A stretch of DNA of 64,000 nt from Marinomonas sp. TW1. Lineage in GTDB: Bacteria; Pseudomonadota; Gammaproteobacteria; Pseudomonadales; Marinomonadaceae. Shown here one piece after another: positions 36,840 through 46,541 of this stretch. The DNA is taken from positions 62,001 to 126,000 of the forward strand of contig NZ_JSEE01000005.1 in NCBI RefSeq assembly GCF_001625355.1, given 5' to 3'. The translations under genes and the position numbers were made by a program. Under the pieces are notes generated by a model. The model worked only from the letters and a program-made list of their open reading frames with translations, searched no databases and was not told the DNA's origin. Within the stretch, counting starts at the first letter, position 1; each line of letters opens with the position of its first letter.

Positions 36840-38030
36840 ATGCTATCTCAGAAGCACATAGACACAGTTAAAGCCACCATTCCCTTATTAGCATCAGCAG
36901 GCACAGCCATTACCGAACATTTTTACCAACGCATGTTTGCTCATAATCCAGAACTTAAACATGTGTTTAACATGACGCACCAAAGAACCGGTGGCCAACC
37001 AGCGGCTTTGTTCAATGCGATCGCCGCCTACGCAACACACATAGATAACTTGGAAGTGCTAACCAGCGCGGTGATGCGTATTGCGCATAAGCACACCAGC
37101 TTTAACATCCAACCTGATCAATACGACATCGTCGGTCATCACCTCATTGAAACCTTACGTGAATTGGCTCCAGACGCTTTTACTAAAGACGTTGAGGAAG
37201 CTTGGGTCGCAGCTTACGGTCAGTTAGCCGACATTTTTATTCAAGTCGAAGGCGATCTTTATAAAGAACGTGCCGCGCAACTCGGAGGTTGGAAAGATTT
37301 TCGTCGTTTCCGTGTCGTCTCTAAAACACCAGAATCCGACTTGGTAACCAGCTTTGTGCTTGAACCTGTCGATGGCGGTGCCGTCATCGGTTATAAACCA
37401 GGACAATATTTAGGTGTAAAACTACATCCAAAAGGCAATGAGTTCGATGAGATACGTCAATACTCTCTATCAACCGCGGCAAATAAACAGACTTATCGCA
37501 TCAGTGTGAAACGCGAAGGCAATGGCGACCAAGCAGGCGTCATGTCCAATTACTTACATGATCATTTAAATGTGGGCGATGAAATCGAAGCCATGCCTCC
37601 GGCTGGAGACTTCATTTTTGAAGATAAACAAACACCCGTGGTGCTGATTTCTGGTGGCGTTGGCTTAACCCCAATGCAAGCCATACTGGATACACTCGCA
37701 ATACAGCAGTATCCGTATCCAGTAAGCTATTTACACGCTTGCGCTCACCCAGGTCAGCACTCTTTCAGAAACCACGTGAACGGCCTGAAAAACCAGCTAA
37801 ATCTATCGGTTCACACTTGGTACGAACAAGCAGACAGCGAAGCAGAAGGCCTATCAAAAGGCATGATGCAGCTAGACATCATCAAAGACAGCTTACCGCT
37901 AACAAATGGTGAGTTTTACTTATGTGGCCCTGTAGGCTTCATGATGTTCGTCAAACAACAACTATTAACCCTTGGGGTAGAAGCAGACCGCATTCATTAC
38001 GAATTATTCGGGCCACATCAAGAGGTATGA
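36840..38030 (+). CDS. hmp: Flavohaemoglobin (nitric oxide dioxygenase)
   Basis: A 396-residue protein of normal Hmp length. The globin domain (1-140) has MLSQKHIDTVKATIPLLASAG, the proximal His in IAHKHTSFNIQPDQYDIVG, and FYQRMF. The FAD domain carries RQYSLSTA, and the NAD domain LISGGVGLTPMQAIL and FYLCGPVGFM. It converts NO and oxygen to nitrate using NADH. AAAGGA precedes the ATG. Regulation by NorR through the sigma-54 promoter is strongly suggested by the sites upstream. Confidence 0.96.
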   Translation: MLSQKHIDTVKATIPLLASAGTAITEHFYQRMFAHNPELKHVFNMTHQRTGGQPAALFNAIAAYATHIDNLEVLTSAVMRIAHKHTSFNIQPDQYDIVGHHLIETLRELAPDAFTKDVEEAWVAAYGQLADIFIQVEGDLYKERAAQLGGWKDFRRFRVVSKTPESDLVTSFVLEPVDGGAVIGYKPGQYLGVKLHPKGNEFDEIRQYSLSTAANKQTYRISVKREGNGDQAGVMSNYLHDHLNVGDEIEAMPPAGDFIFEDKQTPVVLISGGVGLTPMQAILDTLAIQQYPYPVSYLHACAHPGQHSFRNHVNGLKNQLNLSVHTWYEQADSEAEGLSKGMMQLDIIKDSLPLTNGEFYLCGPVGFMMFVKQQLLTLGVEADRIHYELFGPHQEV

Positions 38031-38037
38031 CATTTAA

Positions 38038-39210
38038 CTAAACCGCCTGCTTAAACGGCAACAACGCGTGGGTATCTTGATGGTACTCACGCACGGCTTG
38101 CGCTTCTTCTTCACAAAAGCGAGCGATGGCGTCACAAAAGCCTTCATGGGCAATGTGATGAATGCTGTGGCTAAACACAGGTTCGAAACCTCGGGCAATT
38201 TTGTGTTCCCCTTGGGTGCCAGGATCAAAATGTTGTAACCCTTTCTCCAAACAGAATTCAATCCCTTGGTAATAACAGGCTTCAAAATGCAGGCAATCCA
38301 CTTCTTCCATACACCCCCAATAACGACCATACAAAGAGTGATCGTCGAAGAAACACCAAGACGCCGCAATGGCTTTTTCTTCTGTCTCCTCTTTACGGTA
38401 AGCCTGAACCAAGAGAATTTGCTCTCCCATGTTTTCAACCAATTGCGCAAAGAAGTCTCGCGTTAAATAACCTTGCTGTCCGCGTTTGGCATAGGTGGAT
38501 TGATAACACAGATAAAAGAAATCGATGTCGGCTGAACTTAGTTCAGAGCCTAACTTGCGCTTTAGAGTAATACCTTGTGCGGCGATTTTTTCCCTTTCTT
38601 TACGCGCCGCCTTCCGCTTGCGACTGGAAAAGTAGGAGAAATAATCCGTCATATCACGGTAATTACGGTTAAACCAATGAAACTGGCAGGAAATTCGTTC
38701 TAAGTATTCGCCATCCTGTTTCAATAAAGCCGCGTGCTCAGGTTTGGTAAAGAGCAAATGCCAACTGGAAAACTCTCTTTGTTGATTCGCTTGGGTCAAG
38801 ACATCCGCAACGGTTTGATACAGATGCATAAAAGCCGCATCCTCGCCGGTTGGGTCCAGATGGGAGAAAAGCCGAATGCCAGTAACAGGTGAGAAAGGCA
38901 CCGCCCAAACCCGCTTTGGGTAATATCGAAATCCATAACGCTGAAATGCATCCGCCCAAGCCCAATCAAATACAAACTCGCCTTGGGAATGGGTTTTCAA
39001 ATAGGTGGGAGCAATGGCAAGTGGGGCGTCATCGTCATCCATGACCAACAAATACTCTGGATACCAACCTGTGCCATCGCCAATACTCTTACTGTTTTCC
39101 AGCGCTTGATGAAAGGCAAATTGCGCAAAAGGGGAGTTTGTTTCCCCAATGGCTTCATTCCAAAGGTCTTGTCCCATGTCCTCAACAGAAGTAAACCACT
39201 GCGCTTTCAT
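38038..39210 (-). CDS. GNAT/FemAB-like N-acyltransferase (COG3146 type)
   Basis: A 390-residue protein of the family once called 'peptidogalycan biosynthesis' proteins. Landmarks are FAQFAFHQALENSKSIGDGTGWYP at the N-terminus, YFSSRKRKAARKEREKI, and the C-terminal GRYWGCMEEVDCLHFEACYYQGIEFCLEKGL with FDPGTQGEHKIARGF. Family members carry a GNAT fold, but the substrate is not established. The ATG directly follows the aroE stop (TAAATG), so it is translationally coupled to aroE. It converges with hmp seven bases away. Confidence 0.8.
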   Translation of the reverse strand: MKAQWFTSVEDMGQDLWNEAIGETNSPFAQFAFHQALENSKSIGDGTGWYPEYLLVMDDDDAPLAIAPTYLKTHSQGEFVFDWAWADAFQRYGFRYYPKRVWAVPFSPVTGIRLFSHLDPTGEDAAFMHLYQTVADVLTQANQQREFSSWHLLFTKPEHAALLKQDGEYLERISCQFHWFNRNYRDMTDYFSYFSSRKRKAARKEREKIAAQGITLKRKLGSELSSADIDFFYLCYQSTYAKRGQQGYLTRDFFAQLVENMGEQILLVQAYRKEETEEKAIAASWCFFDDHSLYGRYWGCMEEVDCLHFEACYYQGIEFCLEKGLQHFDPGTQGEHKIARGFEPVFSHSIHHIAHEGFCDAIARFCEEEAQAVREYHQDTHALLPFKQAV

Positions 39211-40020
39211 TTATGAATCCGCCATTTGTTCACGTAAACTCGCCACCAAAGACGCGGTATCTGGGCGGGTTTGTCGCCACAGATAAAAGGCCTCAGCAGC
39301 TTGTCCAACCAACATGCCCAAACCGTCTGCACCTGCTGCACCGAGTTCATGAGCCCATTGCAAAAACACCGTACCTTGTTTGCCATACATCATGTCATAG
39401 CACCAAGTTTGCTCACTCACCAGCTCATCTTTCAATGGTGGTAATTGTCCAGATAAACTCGCAGACGTGCCATTAATGATGATATCGAACGGGCCTTCTA
39501 ACGCTTCAAAAGCGGACGCTAAGCAATCAAAATGGTCTGCCAATTGCTGCGCTTTGGCGAGTGTTCTATTGGCAATGGTGACTGACGCTGGCAGTTCATC
39601 CAACACCGGCTCCAAGACGCCACGAACGGCGCCACCCGCACCCAAAATGAGGATGCGTTTATCCTTCAAACTCTGCTGGTGATTCACTGTAATGTCACGA
39701 ACCATTCCAATACCGTCGGTATTGTCGCCGAAAAGGTCGCCATTATTCGCCATTAACAAGGTATTCACGGCACCGGCTTGTTTGGCTCTTTGGCTCAGCA
39801 CATCACACATAGCATAAGCGCGTTCTTTAAAGGGAACGGTGACGTTCAAACCTTTTCCGCCTTGTTGGAAAAAGTCGCGTACTTGTTGCTCGAACCCCTC
39901 ATTTTCACCAAGCAAGGTGGTGTATTGCATGCTTTGCTTTGTTTGCAGGGCAAACTCAGCATGAATCGCAGGTGATTTACTGTGGGCAATTGGGTTGCCA
40001 ACCACGGCGTATTGATCCAC
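39211..40020 (-). CDS. aroE: Shikimate dehydrogenase (NADP+)
   Basis: A 269-residue enzyme of the aromatic amino acid pathway, reducing 3-dehydroshikimate. The substrate motif is VVGNPIAHSKSPAIHA, the catalytic Lys is in NVTVPFKERAYAM, the NADP loop is LGAGGAVRGVLEP followed by NRTLAKAQQL, and NGTSASLSG plus DMMYGKQGTVFLQWA complete it. The GTG at 40020 has AGAGGAAG just upstream; a TTG at 40038 is less likely. It lies 50 bases after hemF on the same strand, a common gammaproteobacterial arrangement. Confidence 0.94.
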   Translation of the reverse strand: MDQYAVVGNPIAHSKSPAIHAEFALQTKQSMQYTTLLGENEGFEQQVRDFFQQGGKGLNVTVPFKERAYAMCDVLSQRAKQAGAVNTLLMANNGDLFGDNTDGIGMVRDITVNHQQSLKDKRILILGAGGAVRGVLEPVLDELPASVTIANRTLAKAQQLADHFDCLASAFEALEGPFDIIINGTSASLSGQLPPLKDELVSEQTWCYDMMYGKQGTVFLQWAHELGAAGADGLGMLVGQAAEAFYLWRQTRPDTASLVASLREQMADS

Positions 40021-40069
40021 AACACTTCCTCTTATCAATGAATGGTTTTAACTGACCTTTCTAGGTCTA

Positions 40070-41029
<960 letters not shown>

Positions 41030-41083
41030 TCATTATTCCCAAAAATCGGTTGATGATATCGCTATGAAAATCAGGCTTCATTG

Positions 41084-42031
41084 CTAATACAAACGCGACC
41101 CGTCAGGACGCGTACGCAATAAATTCAACACCCACATGTATTGCTCTGGATGCGCTGAAATAAGTTGTTCTAAGGTTTGATTCATACGTTCTGCGTCGGC
41201 TTTTTCGTCACCCGTAGGGAAGTTTTCTAACGCTGGTAAGATGTGCAGATGATACTTTTTACTTTGTGCATCATAGGTAGGCAGCATAGGTACCACCACC
41301 GCATCGGACAACTTTGCCAACTTACCTAACCCTTTCATGGTGGCTTTTTCTGTCGCAAAAAAAGGCGCAAATACCGAATTTTGTGGACCTAAATCTTCAT
41401 CCGGTAGGTAGTAGCCTAAATAACCTTGTTTAATGGCTTTTAAATAGGGCTTAATGCCGGCATCACGATGATAAACTCGTGCACCATATTGAATGCGTTG
41501 TCGGTGAATCAACCAGTCGGTAATGGGATTTTTCTGATCGCGAATCATGGCAACCGTGTTAAAGCCATGGGCGGTTAACATCACGCCAGCATAATCAATT
41601 GCCCAACAGTGCGGCACCAAAGCGATGACGTTTTGTTGCCCTCGTAAACGAGGAAACAAATGCTCTTCACCATGAATCACACTACGCTGTTGATTGTGGC
41701 GTTTACTGCGAATCAAGAGCTCACCATAGGCAAGAAAGAATTGCGCGGCCACTTGAAAGCTGTGTTTCAGCAAGGCTTCTCGCTCTGCTAACGTTTTTTC
41801 GGGGAAACATTCTGCTAGATTGATTCGAGCTCGTTTCAACGCACCGCTTTTGGTATTGAGCAAACGTCCAGCAATCCAGCTGGCCAGGGCATCTCGCCAA
41901 GCCACTGGTAAAAATGCCAACAAGAAGGTGAAAGCCACACCCAACCAAGTCAGCCAAAAACGGGGGGAGAGGAAGCGCCACTGAAAGGTCGGATTATACA
42001 GCTTATTGTCAGCTTTTTCAGGTGATTTCAT
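41084..42031 (-). CDS. Lipid A late acyltransferase (LpxL/LpxM/HtrB family)
   Basis: A 315-residue inner-membrane enzyme. One N-terminal membrane helix (WLTWLGVAFTFLLAFLPVAW) precedes the acyltransferase H-x4-D motif in VPHCWAIDYAG and the substrate segment YLPDEDLGPQNSVFAPFF. The C-terminus YMWVLNLLRTRPDG replaces the more usual W-x-H-RRFK, an unremarkable variant. It adds lauroyl or myristoyl chains to lipid A precursors. Which of LpxL, LpxM or LpxP it matches is undecided. The start is taken as the second of two adjacent possible codons. Confidence 0.88.
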   Translation of the reverse strand: MKSPEKADNKLYNPTFQWRFLSPRFWLTWLGVAFTFLLAFLPVAWRDALASWIAGRLLNTKSGALKRARINLAECFPEKTLAEREALLKHSFQVAAQFFLAYGELLIRSKRHNQQRSVIHGEEHLFPRLRGQQNVIALVPHCWAIDYAGVMLTAHGFNTVAMIRDQKNPITDWLIHRQRIQYGARVYHRDAGIKPYLKAIKQGYLGYYLPDEDLGPQNSVFAPFFATEKATMKGLGKLAKLSDAVVVPMLPTYDAQSKKYHLHILPALENFPTGDEKADAERMNQTLEQLISAHPEQYMWVLNLLRTRPDGSRLY

Positions 42032-42082
42032 CAAACTCGTCGCTTCTCATTGAATGCCCGTATGATACATGAAGAAACGCAC

Positions 42083-42634
42083 CTAACGCCACGCAGACAG
42101 CACCTGTTCAAAGCAGTCTTCTTTGCTGGTGGCTTGCACTAAGACAGACGCACCATGTAAACAAGCTAAGAGTCGGACTGCCGCCGCCTCGGCGTTGTCA
42201 CCTGATAAAGAAGGTAAACGCGCCAACACCTGCTGCAACCAATCTAATTTCACATCATAAAACGCCGCCAAACTGTCACAGACTTCGTCGGGTAGCACAT
42301 GTTTGTCAGCGGTCAGCATAGTGCATAAGCTCATGTGCTTTTGATCAATGACCTTGGCTTTAAAACCATCAATGAAGCCATTTAATATTGTCTTTGGTTC
42401 AAATTCATCAGCCATAGGGTCTGGCAGTTGTGAAGCAAACTCATGGGTATAGCGTTCCATTACTGCGCTGACTAGGTCTCCCTTGGTACGAAAGTGATAG
42501 TGAACACTCGCACTCTTGATGCCTATTTGCTCGGCAATATCACGAAAGCTGAATGCTCCATAACCACCAGCAATAATGTATTGTTCCGCCAAATCCATGA
42601 TTTTGCTTTTGGTATCGACTTTCTCAACTGTCAT
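42083..42634 (-). CDS. TetR-family transcriptional regulator
   Basis: A 183-residue regulator. The helix-turn-helix reads YGAFSFRDIAEQIGIKSASVHYHFRTKGDLVSAVMERY (about residues 25-62). The ligand domain (EVCDSLAAFYDVKLDWLQQVLARL) resembles the YcdC/AcrR C-terminal group. The ATG at 42634 is chosen; a GTG three codons earlier is possible. It is divergent from the dihydrolipoamide dehydrogenase gene and two near-identical repeats lie between them, so repression of both genes is likely. Confidence 0.88.
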   Translation of the reverse strand: MTVEKVDTKSKIMDLAEQYIIAGGYGAFSFRDIAEQIGIKSASVHYHFRTKGDLVSAVMERYTHEFASQLPDPMADEFEPKTILNGFIDGFKAKVIDQKHMSLCTMLTADKHVLPDEVCDSLAAFYDVKLDWLQQVLARLPSLSGDNAEAAAVRLLACLHGASVLVQATSKEDCFEQVLSAWR

Positions 42635-42686
42635 CAAACTCACTCATTTTAATGTACTCTTTTCAACATGCTGTTAATCATTTCAT

Positions 42687-42703
42687 CTATCAACTGGTAG
42701 GTA
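42687..42703. promoter_or_regulatory. TetR operator-like repeat, copy 1
   Basis: CTATCAACTGGTAGGTA differs from copy 2 at only two of 17 positions and contains the dyad CTATC/GGTAG. It lies 53 bases from the TetR start. Confidence 0.6.
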
Positions 42704-42742
42704 TTTTATTGACCGTCAGTAAATCCTCAAGTTATATTATAT

Positions 42743-42759
42743 CTATCTACTGATAGGTA
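42743..42759. promoter_or_regulatory. TetR operator-like repeat, copy 2
   Basis: CTATCTACTGATAGGTA, with a perfect CTATC/GATAG dyad, ends 14 bases before the lpd ATG. It overlaps the expected transcription start or ribosome site region of lpd. Confidence 0.65.
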
Positions 42760-42773
42760 AAGAGGTTTTTTCC

Positions 42774-44204
42774 ATGACAATGACTCCTATGACATTTGAT
42801 TTAATCGTTCTGGGCAGCGGCCCTGGCGGCTATGCGGCCGCGTTTCGAGCGGCCGATTTGGGCCTAAAGGTGGCCATGATAGAACGTCACCCCGTCATTG
42901 GCGGTGTGTGTTTAAACGTTGGTTGCATTCCTTCCAAAGCCTTACTGCACGTGGCGGGTAAAATTCGTATGGCCGATGAAGACGCCCACGGTGTGACTTA
43001 TGCCAAACCTCAAATCGACTTAGAAGCCATTCGCCATCATAGACAATCCACCGTTGATACGCTCACAGGCAATCTCGCTTTGATGGCAAAAGGTCGTCAG
43101 GTTGAGATTTTTCATGGCGAAGGGCACTTCCTGTCTGCAAACCGTATTCAAGTAACACAACACAATGAAACACAGCATTTGGAATTTAAACACGCCATCA
43201 TTGCGGTAGGTTCAAGGGCCATTCGTCTGCCTTTTGTACCTTATGACGACCCGCGCATTTTGGATGCCACCAGTGCCTTACAACTAGAACGTATTCCCAA
43301 ACACATGCTGGTGTTAGGCGGCGGTATTATTGGTTTGGAGATGGCCACCGTATACCAAGCATTAGGGGCTCAAATTACGGTTGCGGAACTGGGCGATCAG
43401 ATCATGACAGGGGCAGATAAGGACCTTGTTCGAGTGTTCGAGCAAAGCAACAAAGACCGCATGACCTTCCTAACGAAAACCCAAGTGACTGATATTCAAG
43501 CGACTCCTGAGTCCTTAGTGGTGCAGTTGAAAGACCAAGAGGGCGAACGACAACTGGAAGTGGATGCCGTCTTAGTGGCGGTTGGCCGCTCTCCTAATGG
43601 CAAAAAAGCCGGTATTGCTGACATAGGTGTAAAAATCGATGACAGAGGATTTGTTATTACTGATGAGCAATGCAGAACCTCTGTACCTAATATCTTTGCC
43701 ATTGGCGATGTGACTCACGGCCCGATGCTGGCACATAAAGCGTCTCATCAGGGTCATATCGCAGCCGAAGTCATCGCCGGACAGAAAGTGGATTTTCAAC
43801 CCTTGGCGATTCCATCCATTGCCTATACCTTCCCAGAAGTGGCTTGGGTGGGTTTAACCGAAACCGCAGCGAAAGCACAAAATATCGCCGTGAAAAGTGC
43901 CGTTTTCCCATGGAGTGCCAGTGGTCGTGCCATTGCCTCAGGCATCACTAAAGGCAAAACCAAACTCATCTACGATGAAGCATCGGAGCGGGTATTAGGC
44001 GCAGGGATCGTGGGGGCTCATGCCGGTGAACTACTTGGCGAGATGACGCTCGCCATTGAGTTCGGCGCAACCTTAGAGGACATCGCACTGACCATCCATG
44101 CCCACCCAAGCTTGCATGAATCCGTTGGGTTGGCCGCCGAATTAGGGGCTGGCACCATTACCGATTTACCGAACAAACAGGCGGTGAAACGTCAGTCGAT
44201 CTAG
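42774..44204 (+). CDS. lpdA: Dihydrolipoamide dehydrogenase (E3), stand-alone
   Basis: A 476-residue flavoprotein disulfide reductase. The FAD motif is VLGSGPGGYAAAFRAADLG, the redox pair is in GGVCLNVGCIPSKALLH, the NAD motif is VLGGGIIGLEMATVYQALG, and the active-site His-Glu pair lies in IHAHPSLHESVG. All catalytic residues are present. E3 is normally with pyruvate or oxoglutarate dehydrogenase or glycine cleavage genes; none is here. Control by the adjacent TetR suggests an inducible second E3. It converges with a small unknown gene. Confidence 0.93.
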   Translation: MTMTPMTFDLIVLGSGPGGYAAAFRAADLGLKVAMIERHPVIGGVCLNVGCIPSKALLHVAGKIRMADEDAHGVTYAKPQIDLEAIRHHRQSTVDTLTGNLALMAKGRQVEIFHGEGHFLSANRIQVTQHNETQHLEFKHAIIAVGSRAIRLPFVPYDDPRILDATSALQLERIPKHMLVLGGGIIGLEMATVYQALGAQITVAELGDQIMTGADKDLVRVFEQSNKDRMTFLTKTQVTDIQATPESLVVQLKDQEGERQLEVDAVLVAVGRSPNGKKAGIADIGVKIDDRGFVITDEQCRTSVPNIFAIGDVTHGPMLAHKASHQGHIAAEVIAGQKVDFQPLAIPSIAYTFPEVAWVGLTETAAKAQNIAVKSAVFPWSASGRAIASGITKGKTKLIYDEASERVLGAGIVGAHAGELLGEMTLAIEFGATLEDIALTIHAHPSLHESVGLAAELGAGTITDLPNKQAVKRQSI

Positions 44205-44232
44205 CTTAATTTGAAAGGCGATGCACAGTGTC

Positions 44233-44565
44233 TCAACTGACATAAACAATGTGCTGTTCAGGATCGTAACAAAAATCTAACCGAATGATGATTTGCTCTT
44301 CATTCATATGCAGTCGAGAGGCGAGCTTAAGCACGCCTCTGTCTGCTTTGTCAGCAAAGGCGCGCAATTGTTTATTCAGCATTAACCAAGCCACATTATC
44401 TCTAGATTCATCTAATCCAACAGAAGCATGAGACTTACTTCGCAGCCAACTCAAGTAAGCGAGTGAGTTCACCTTGATATCCAACTCATCTCCGTTATTA
44501 GTAACCTGATAGGGGATTTCGGCATGATCAAGGTGTTGTTGTAAATACTCTTTCCATTGCAGCAT
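44233..44565 (-). CDS. Unrecognised 110-residue protein
   Basis: No family recognised. The protein is soluble, mixed alpha/beta in look (ELDIKVNSLAYLSWLRSKSHASVG, then ADRGVLKLASRLHMNEEQIIIRLDF), without cysteines of note or a signal peptide. The ATG at 44565 has AAGG upstream; a TTG at 44586 with AGAGG is the alternative. It lies 56 bases downstream of the AT-rich gene at 44622-45374 on the same strand and may be co-transcribed with it. Confidence 0.55.
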   Translation of the reverse strand: MLQWKEYLQQHLDHAEIPYQVTNNGDELDIKVNSLAYLSWLRSKSHASVGLDESRDNVAWLMLNKQLRAFADKADRGVLKLASRLHMNEEQIIIRLDFCYDPEQHIVYVS

Positions 44566-44621
44566 GAACGCCTTGAAATACGACAAATAAACCTCTTCTA
44601 ATTTATATAGAAGCTAGCAAC

Positions 44622-45374
44622 CTAAATTCTAAGATAAAAGTCACCTTGCTCATTATTCAACCAAAATGACACTAATGCATTTTTGTATGATTCCAGCATT
44701 TCTGACGATAATAAAAAAACTTCATCGAACAATGTTGATTGAGCGAGAGGTTTAAAACCTACATTAGAAGTCGCTTCAAATGGCAACTCTTCATAGCAAA
44801 ATTCCTCATTGATTAAATGAGGAAATTTTTTTCTAAACTGATCGAAAGAGCCGCCAAAACCATGCTTAATTGCATTATTCAATAATCGGATTTCATCAAA
44901 AAGATCTTTGTCCCACCAAATATTTTTTTCAGCATTTTCTATTCGCGCTAGGCATTTTTCAAGATGACCAAAATCTTTATCACGATTAAACTCTTTATAA
45001 GAGTACTTATCTCCTGCGTTAGTAACAAATCTACCTCTCATGATTTCTTCTCTAATATTACGACGCACGTGCTGCTCAAAAGCACTATACAATTGAACAA
45101 CAGTAAAGCATCGATGCTGATATAGCATTTTTTCTCTTTGAGACAAAAGTTCACAAGCATTCGAATAAATATCCTCTAAATCATAAAGAGTTCCTTCACA
45201 ATCATAGTGTTGAGTAGCTTCAACTTTTTTCTTGATAAAATCATCTCTTCTGGGATCATCGAAAATAAATAAAGGCTCAATTTCATTTATATAAACCTCA
45301 ACTATTTGCTCTAGCTGAAACGCATTCTCTGAACGGTTACATAAAAACATCTGTATCTGTTTGATTTCCGTCAC
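44622..45374 (-). CDS. Unrecognised AT-rich gene, possibly HEPN-like
   Basis: A 250-residue, mostly helical, charged protein. The segment EIRLLNNAIKHGFGG resembles the N-x3-H helix end seen in HEPN-fold proteins, preceded by a helix pair (CFTVVQLYSAFEQHVRRNIREEI), but the arginine of the RNase Rx4-6H motif is not in the standard place. The gene is clearly more AT-rich than its neighbours, suggesting transfer. The GTG at 45374 has AAGGAG eight bases upstream; a GTG three codons earlier overlaps that ribosome site. Confidence 0.6.
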   Translation of the reverse strand: MTEIKQIQMFLCNRSENAFQLEQIVEVYINEIEPLFIFDDPRRDDFIKKKVEATQHYDCEGTLYDLEDIYSNACELLSQREKMLYQHRCFTVVQLYSAFEQHVRRNIREEIMRGRFVTNAGDKYSYKEFNRDKDFGHLEKCLARIENAEKNIWWDKDLFDEIRLLNNAIKHGFGGSFDQFRKKFPHLINEEFCYEELPFEATSNVGFKPLAQSTLFDEVFLLSSEMLESYKNALVSFWLNNEQGDFYLRI

Positions 45375-45485
45375 ACCCAACACTCCTTACGTAAGCAACT
45401 TCAAAAACTTGATAAGCGATGAACATACCATAGAACAATCTGTTAATTTCAGCTCATAGCATTGACTAGTTTTCACTCTAGGTAT

Positions 45486-45501
45486 ATTTTGGATACAAAA
45501 T
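45486..45501. promoter_or_regulatory. Candidate GntR operator before the hydroxyproline operon
   Basis: ATTTTGGATACAAAAT has perfect ATTTTG/CAAAAT arms. Its TTGGATACAAAAT core recurs, inverted, at 51436-51448 before the semialdehyde dehydrogenase. It lies 57 bases upstream of the first gene of the operon. Confidence 0.65.
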
Positions 45502-45557
45502 CCACTTTTTACTATGGAAGCCATCATCCTCTAATTACTATGAAAAGGTAACAAATT

Positions 45558-46541
45558 ATGAACAATCCTGTTTTAAACACGAGTGTTTTCCAAGGCATCA
45601 TGCCGGCGTTAATGACGCCTTGTAAGCCTGACCGTACACCCGATTACGACGCACTGGTGAAAAAAGGCCATGAAATGATCGCCGCCGGCATGTCCGCTGT
45701 GGTGTATTGTGGCTCCATGGGGGACTGGCCACTGCTTACGGATGAAGAACGCATGGAAGGGGTAGAACGCCTTGTTAAAGCAGGCATTCCAGTGGTTGTG
45801 GGCACTGGCGCTATCAATACTAAATCCGCTGTCGCCCATGCTGCCCATGCACAAAAAGTCGGTGCGGCTGGTCTGATGGTGATCCCTCGAGTTCTATCTC
45901 GTGGCTCTGTCATTGCAGCGCAGCGTCACCATTTCAAAGCCATTCTTGACGCCGCGCCAGATGTGCCTGCGATCATCTACAACAGCCCTGTATACGGCTT
46001 CGCCACCCGAGCAGACCTGTTCTTCAGCCTACGTTCAGAACACCCGAACCTAATTGGTTTCAAAGAATTTGGCGGCGCTGAAGATCTTCGTTACGCCGCA
46101 GAAAACATTACGTCTAAAGACGATGACGTTTTATTAATGGTGGGGGTTGATACGGCGGTTTTCCACGGCTTCGTTAACTGTGGGGCTGTGGGGGCCATCA
46201 CGGGCATAGGTACGGCCTTGCCAAAAGAAGTGCTACTGCTTACAAAGCTGTCTCGTAAAGCGGCCGAAGGCAATGCCGAAGCCCGTGTTCGTGCGCAAGA
46301 ATTGGAAGAGGCCTTCAGCGTTTTGGCGAGCTTTGACGAAGGCCCAGAGTTGGTTCTATTCTTCAAATATCTGCTTGTCCTCAATGGTGAAGAAGAGTAT
46401 CGCTTACATTTCAACGAAACAGATGAATTGAACGATGCCCAACGTCATTACTGTGAGCAACAGTACTCGCTGTTTAAAGCGTGGTTTGCAGATTGGTCGA
46501 AACAAGGTGGCGTACTTTCTACTATGCAGGTAACGGAATGA
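45558..46541 (+). CDS. DapA-family deaminase, probable pyrroline-4-hydroxy-2-carboxylate deaminase
   Basis: A 327-residue DapA-like TIM barrel. The Schiff-base Lys is in NLIGFKEFGG, the Tyr in AIIYNSPVYGF, and the first loop GSMGDWPLLTDEER replaces the GTTGE of true DapA. In hydroxyproline pathways (LhpC/HypD) this enzyme opens and deaminates the pyrroline to 2-oxoglutarate semialdehyde. The neighbours (epimerase, FAD oxidase, semialdehyde dehydrogenase) fix this assignment. Its stop overlaps the epimerase start. An operator-like site lies upstream. Confidence 0.87.
   Translation: MNNPVLNTSVFQGIMPALMTPCKPDRTPDYDALVKKGHEMIAAGMSAVVYCGSMGDWPLLTDEERMEGVERLVKAGIPVVVGTGAINTKSAVAHAAHAQKVGAAGLMVIPRVLSRGSVIAAQRHHFKAILDAAPDVPAIIYNSPVYGFATRADLFFSLRSEHPNLIGFKEFGGAEDLRYAAENITSKDDDVLLMVGVDTAVFHGFVNCGAVGAITGIGTALPKEVLLLTKLSRKAAEGNAEARVRAQELEEAFSVLASFDEGPELVLFFKYLLVLNGEEEYRLHFNETDELNDAQRHYCEQQYSLFKAWFADWSKQGGVLSTMQVTE

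Noticed and set aside
44622..45374. Active HEPN RNase call
   Set aside because: The Rx4-6H motif is not in the standard arrangement, so only resemblance to the fold is noted.
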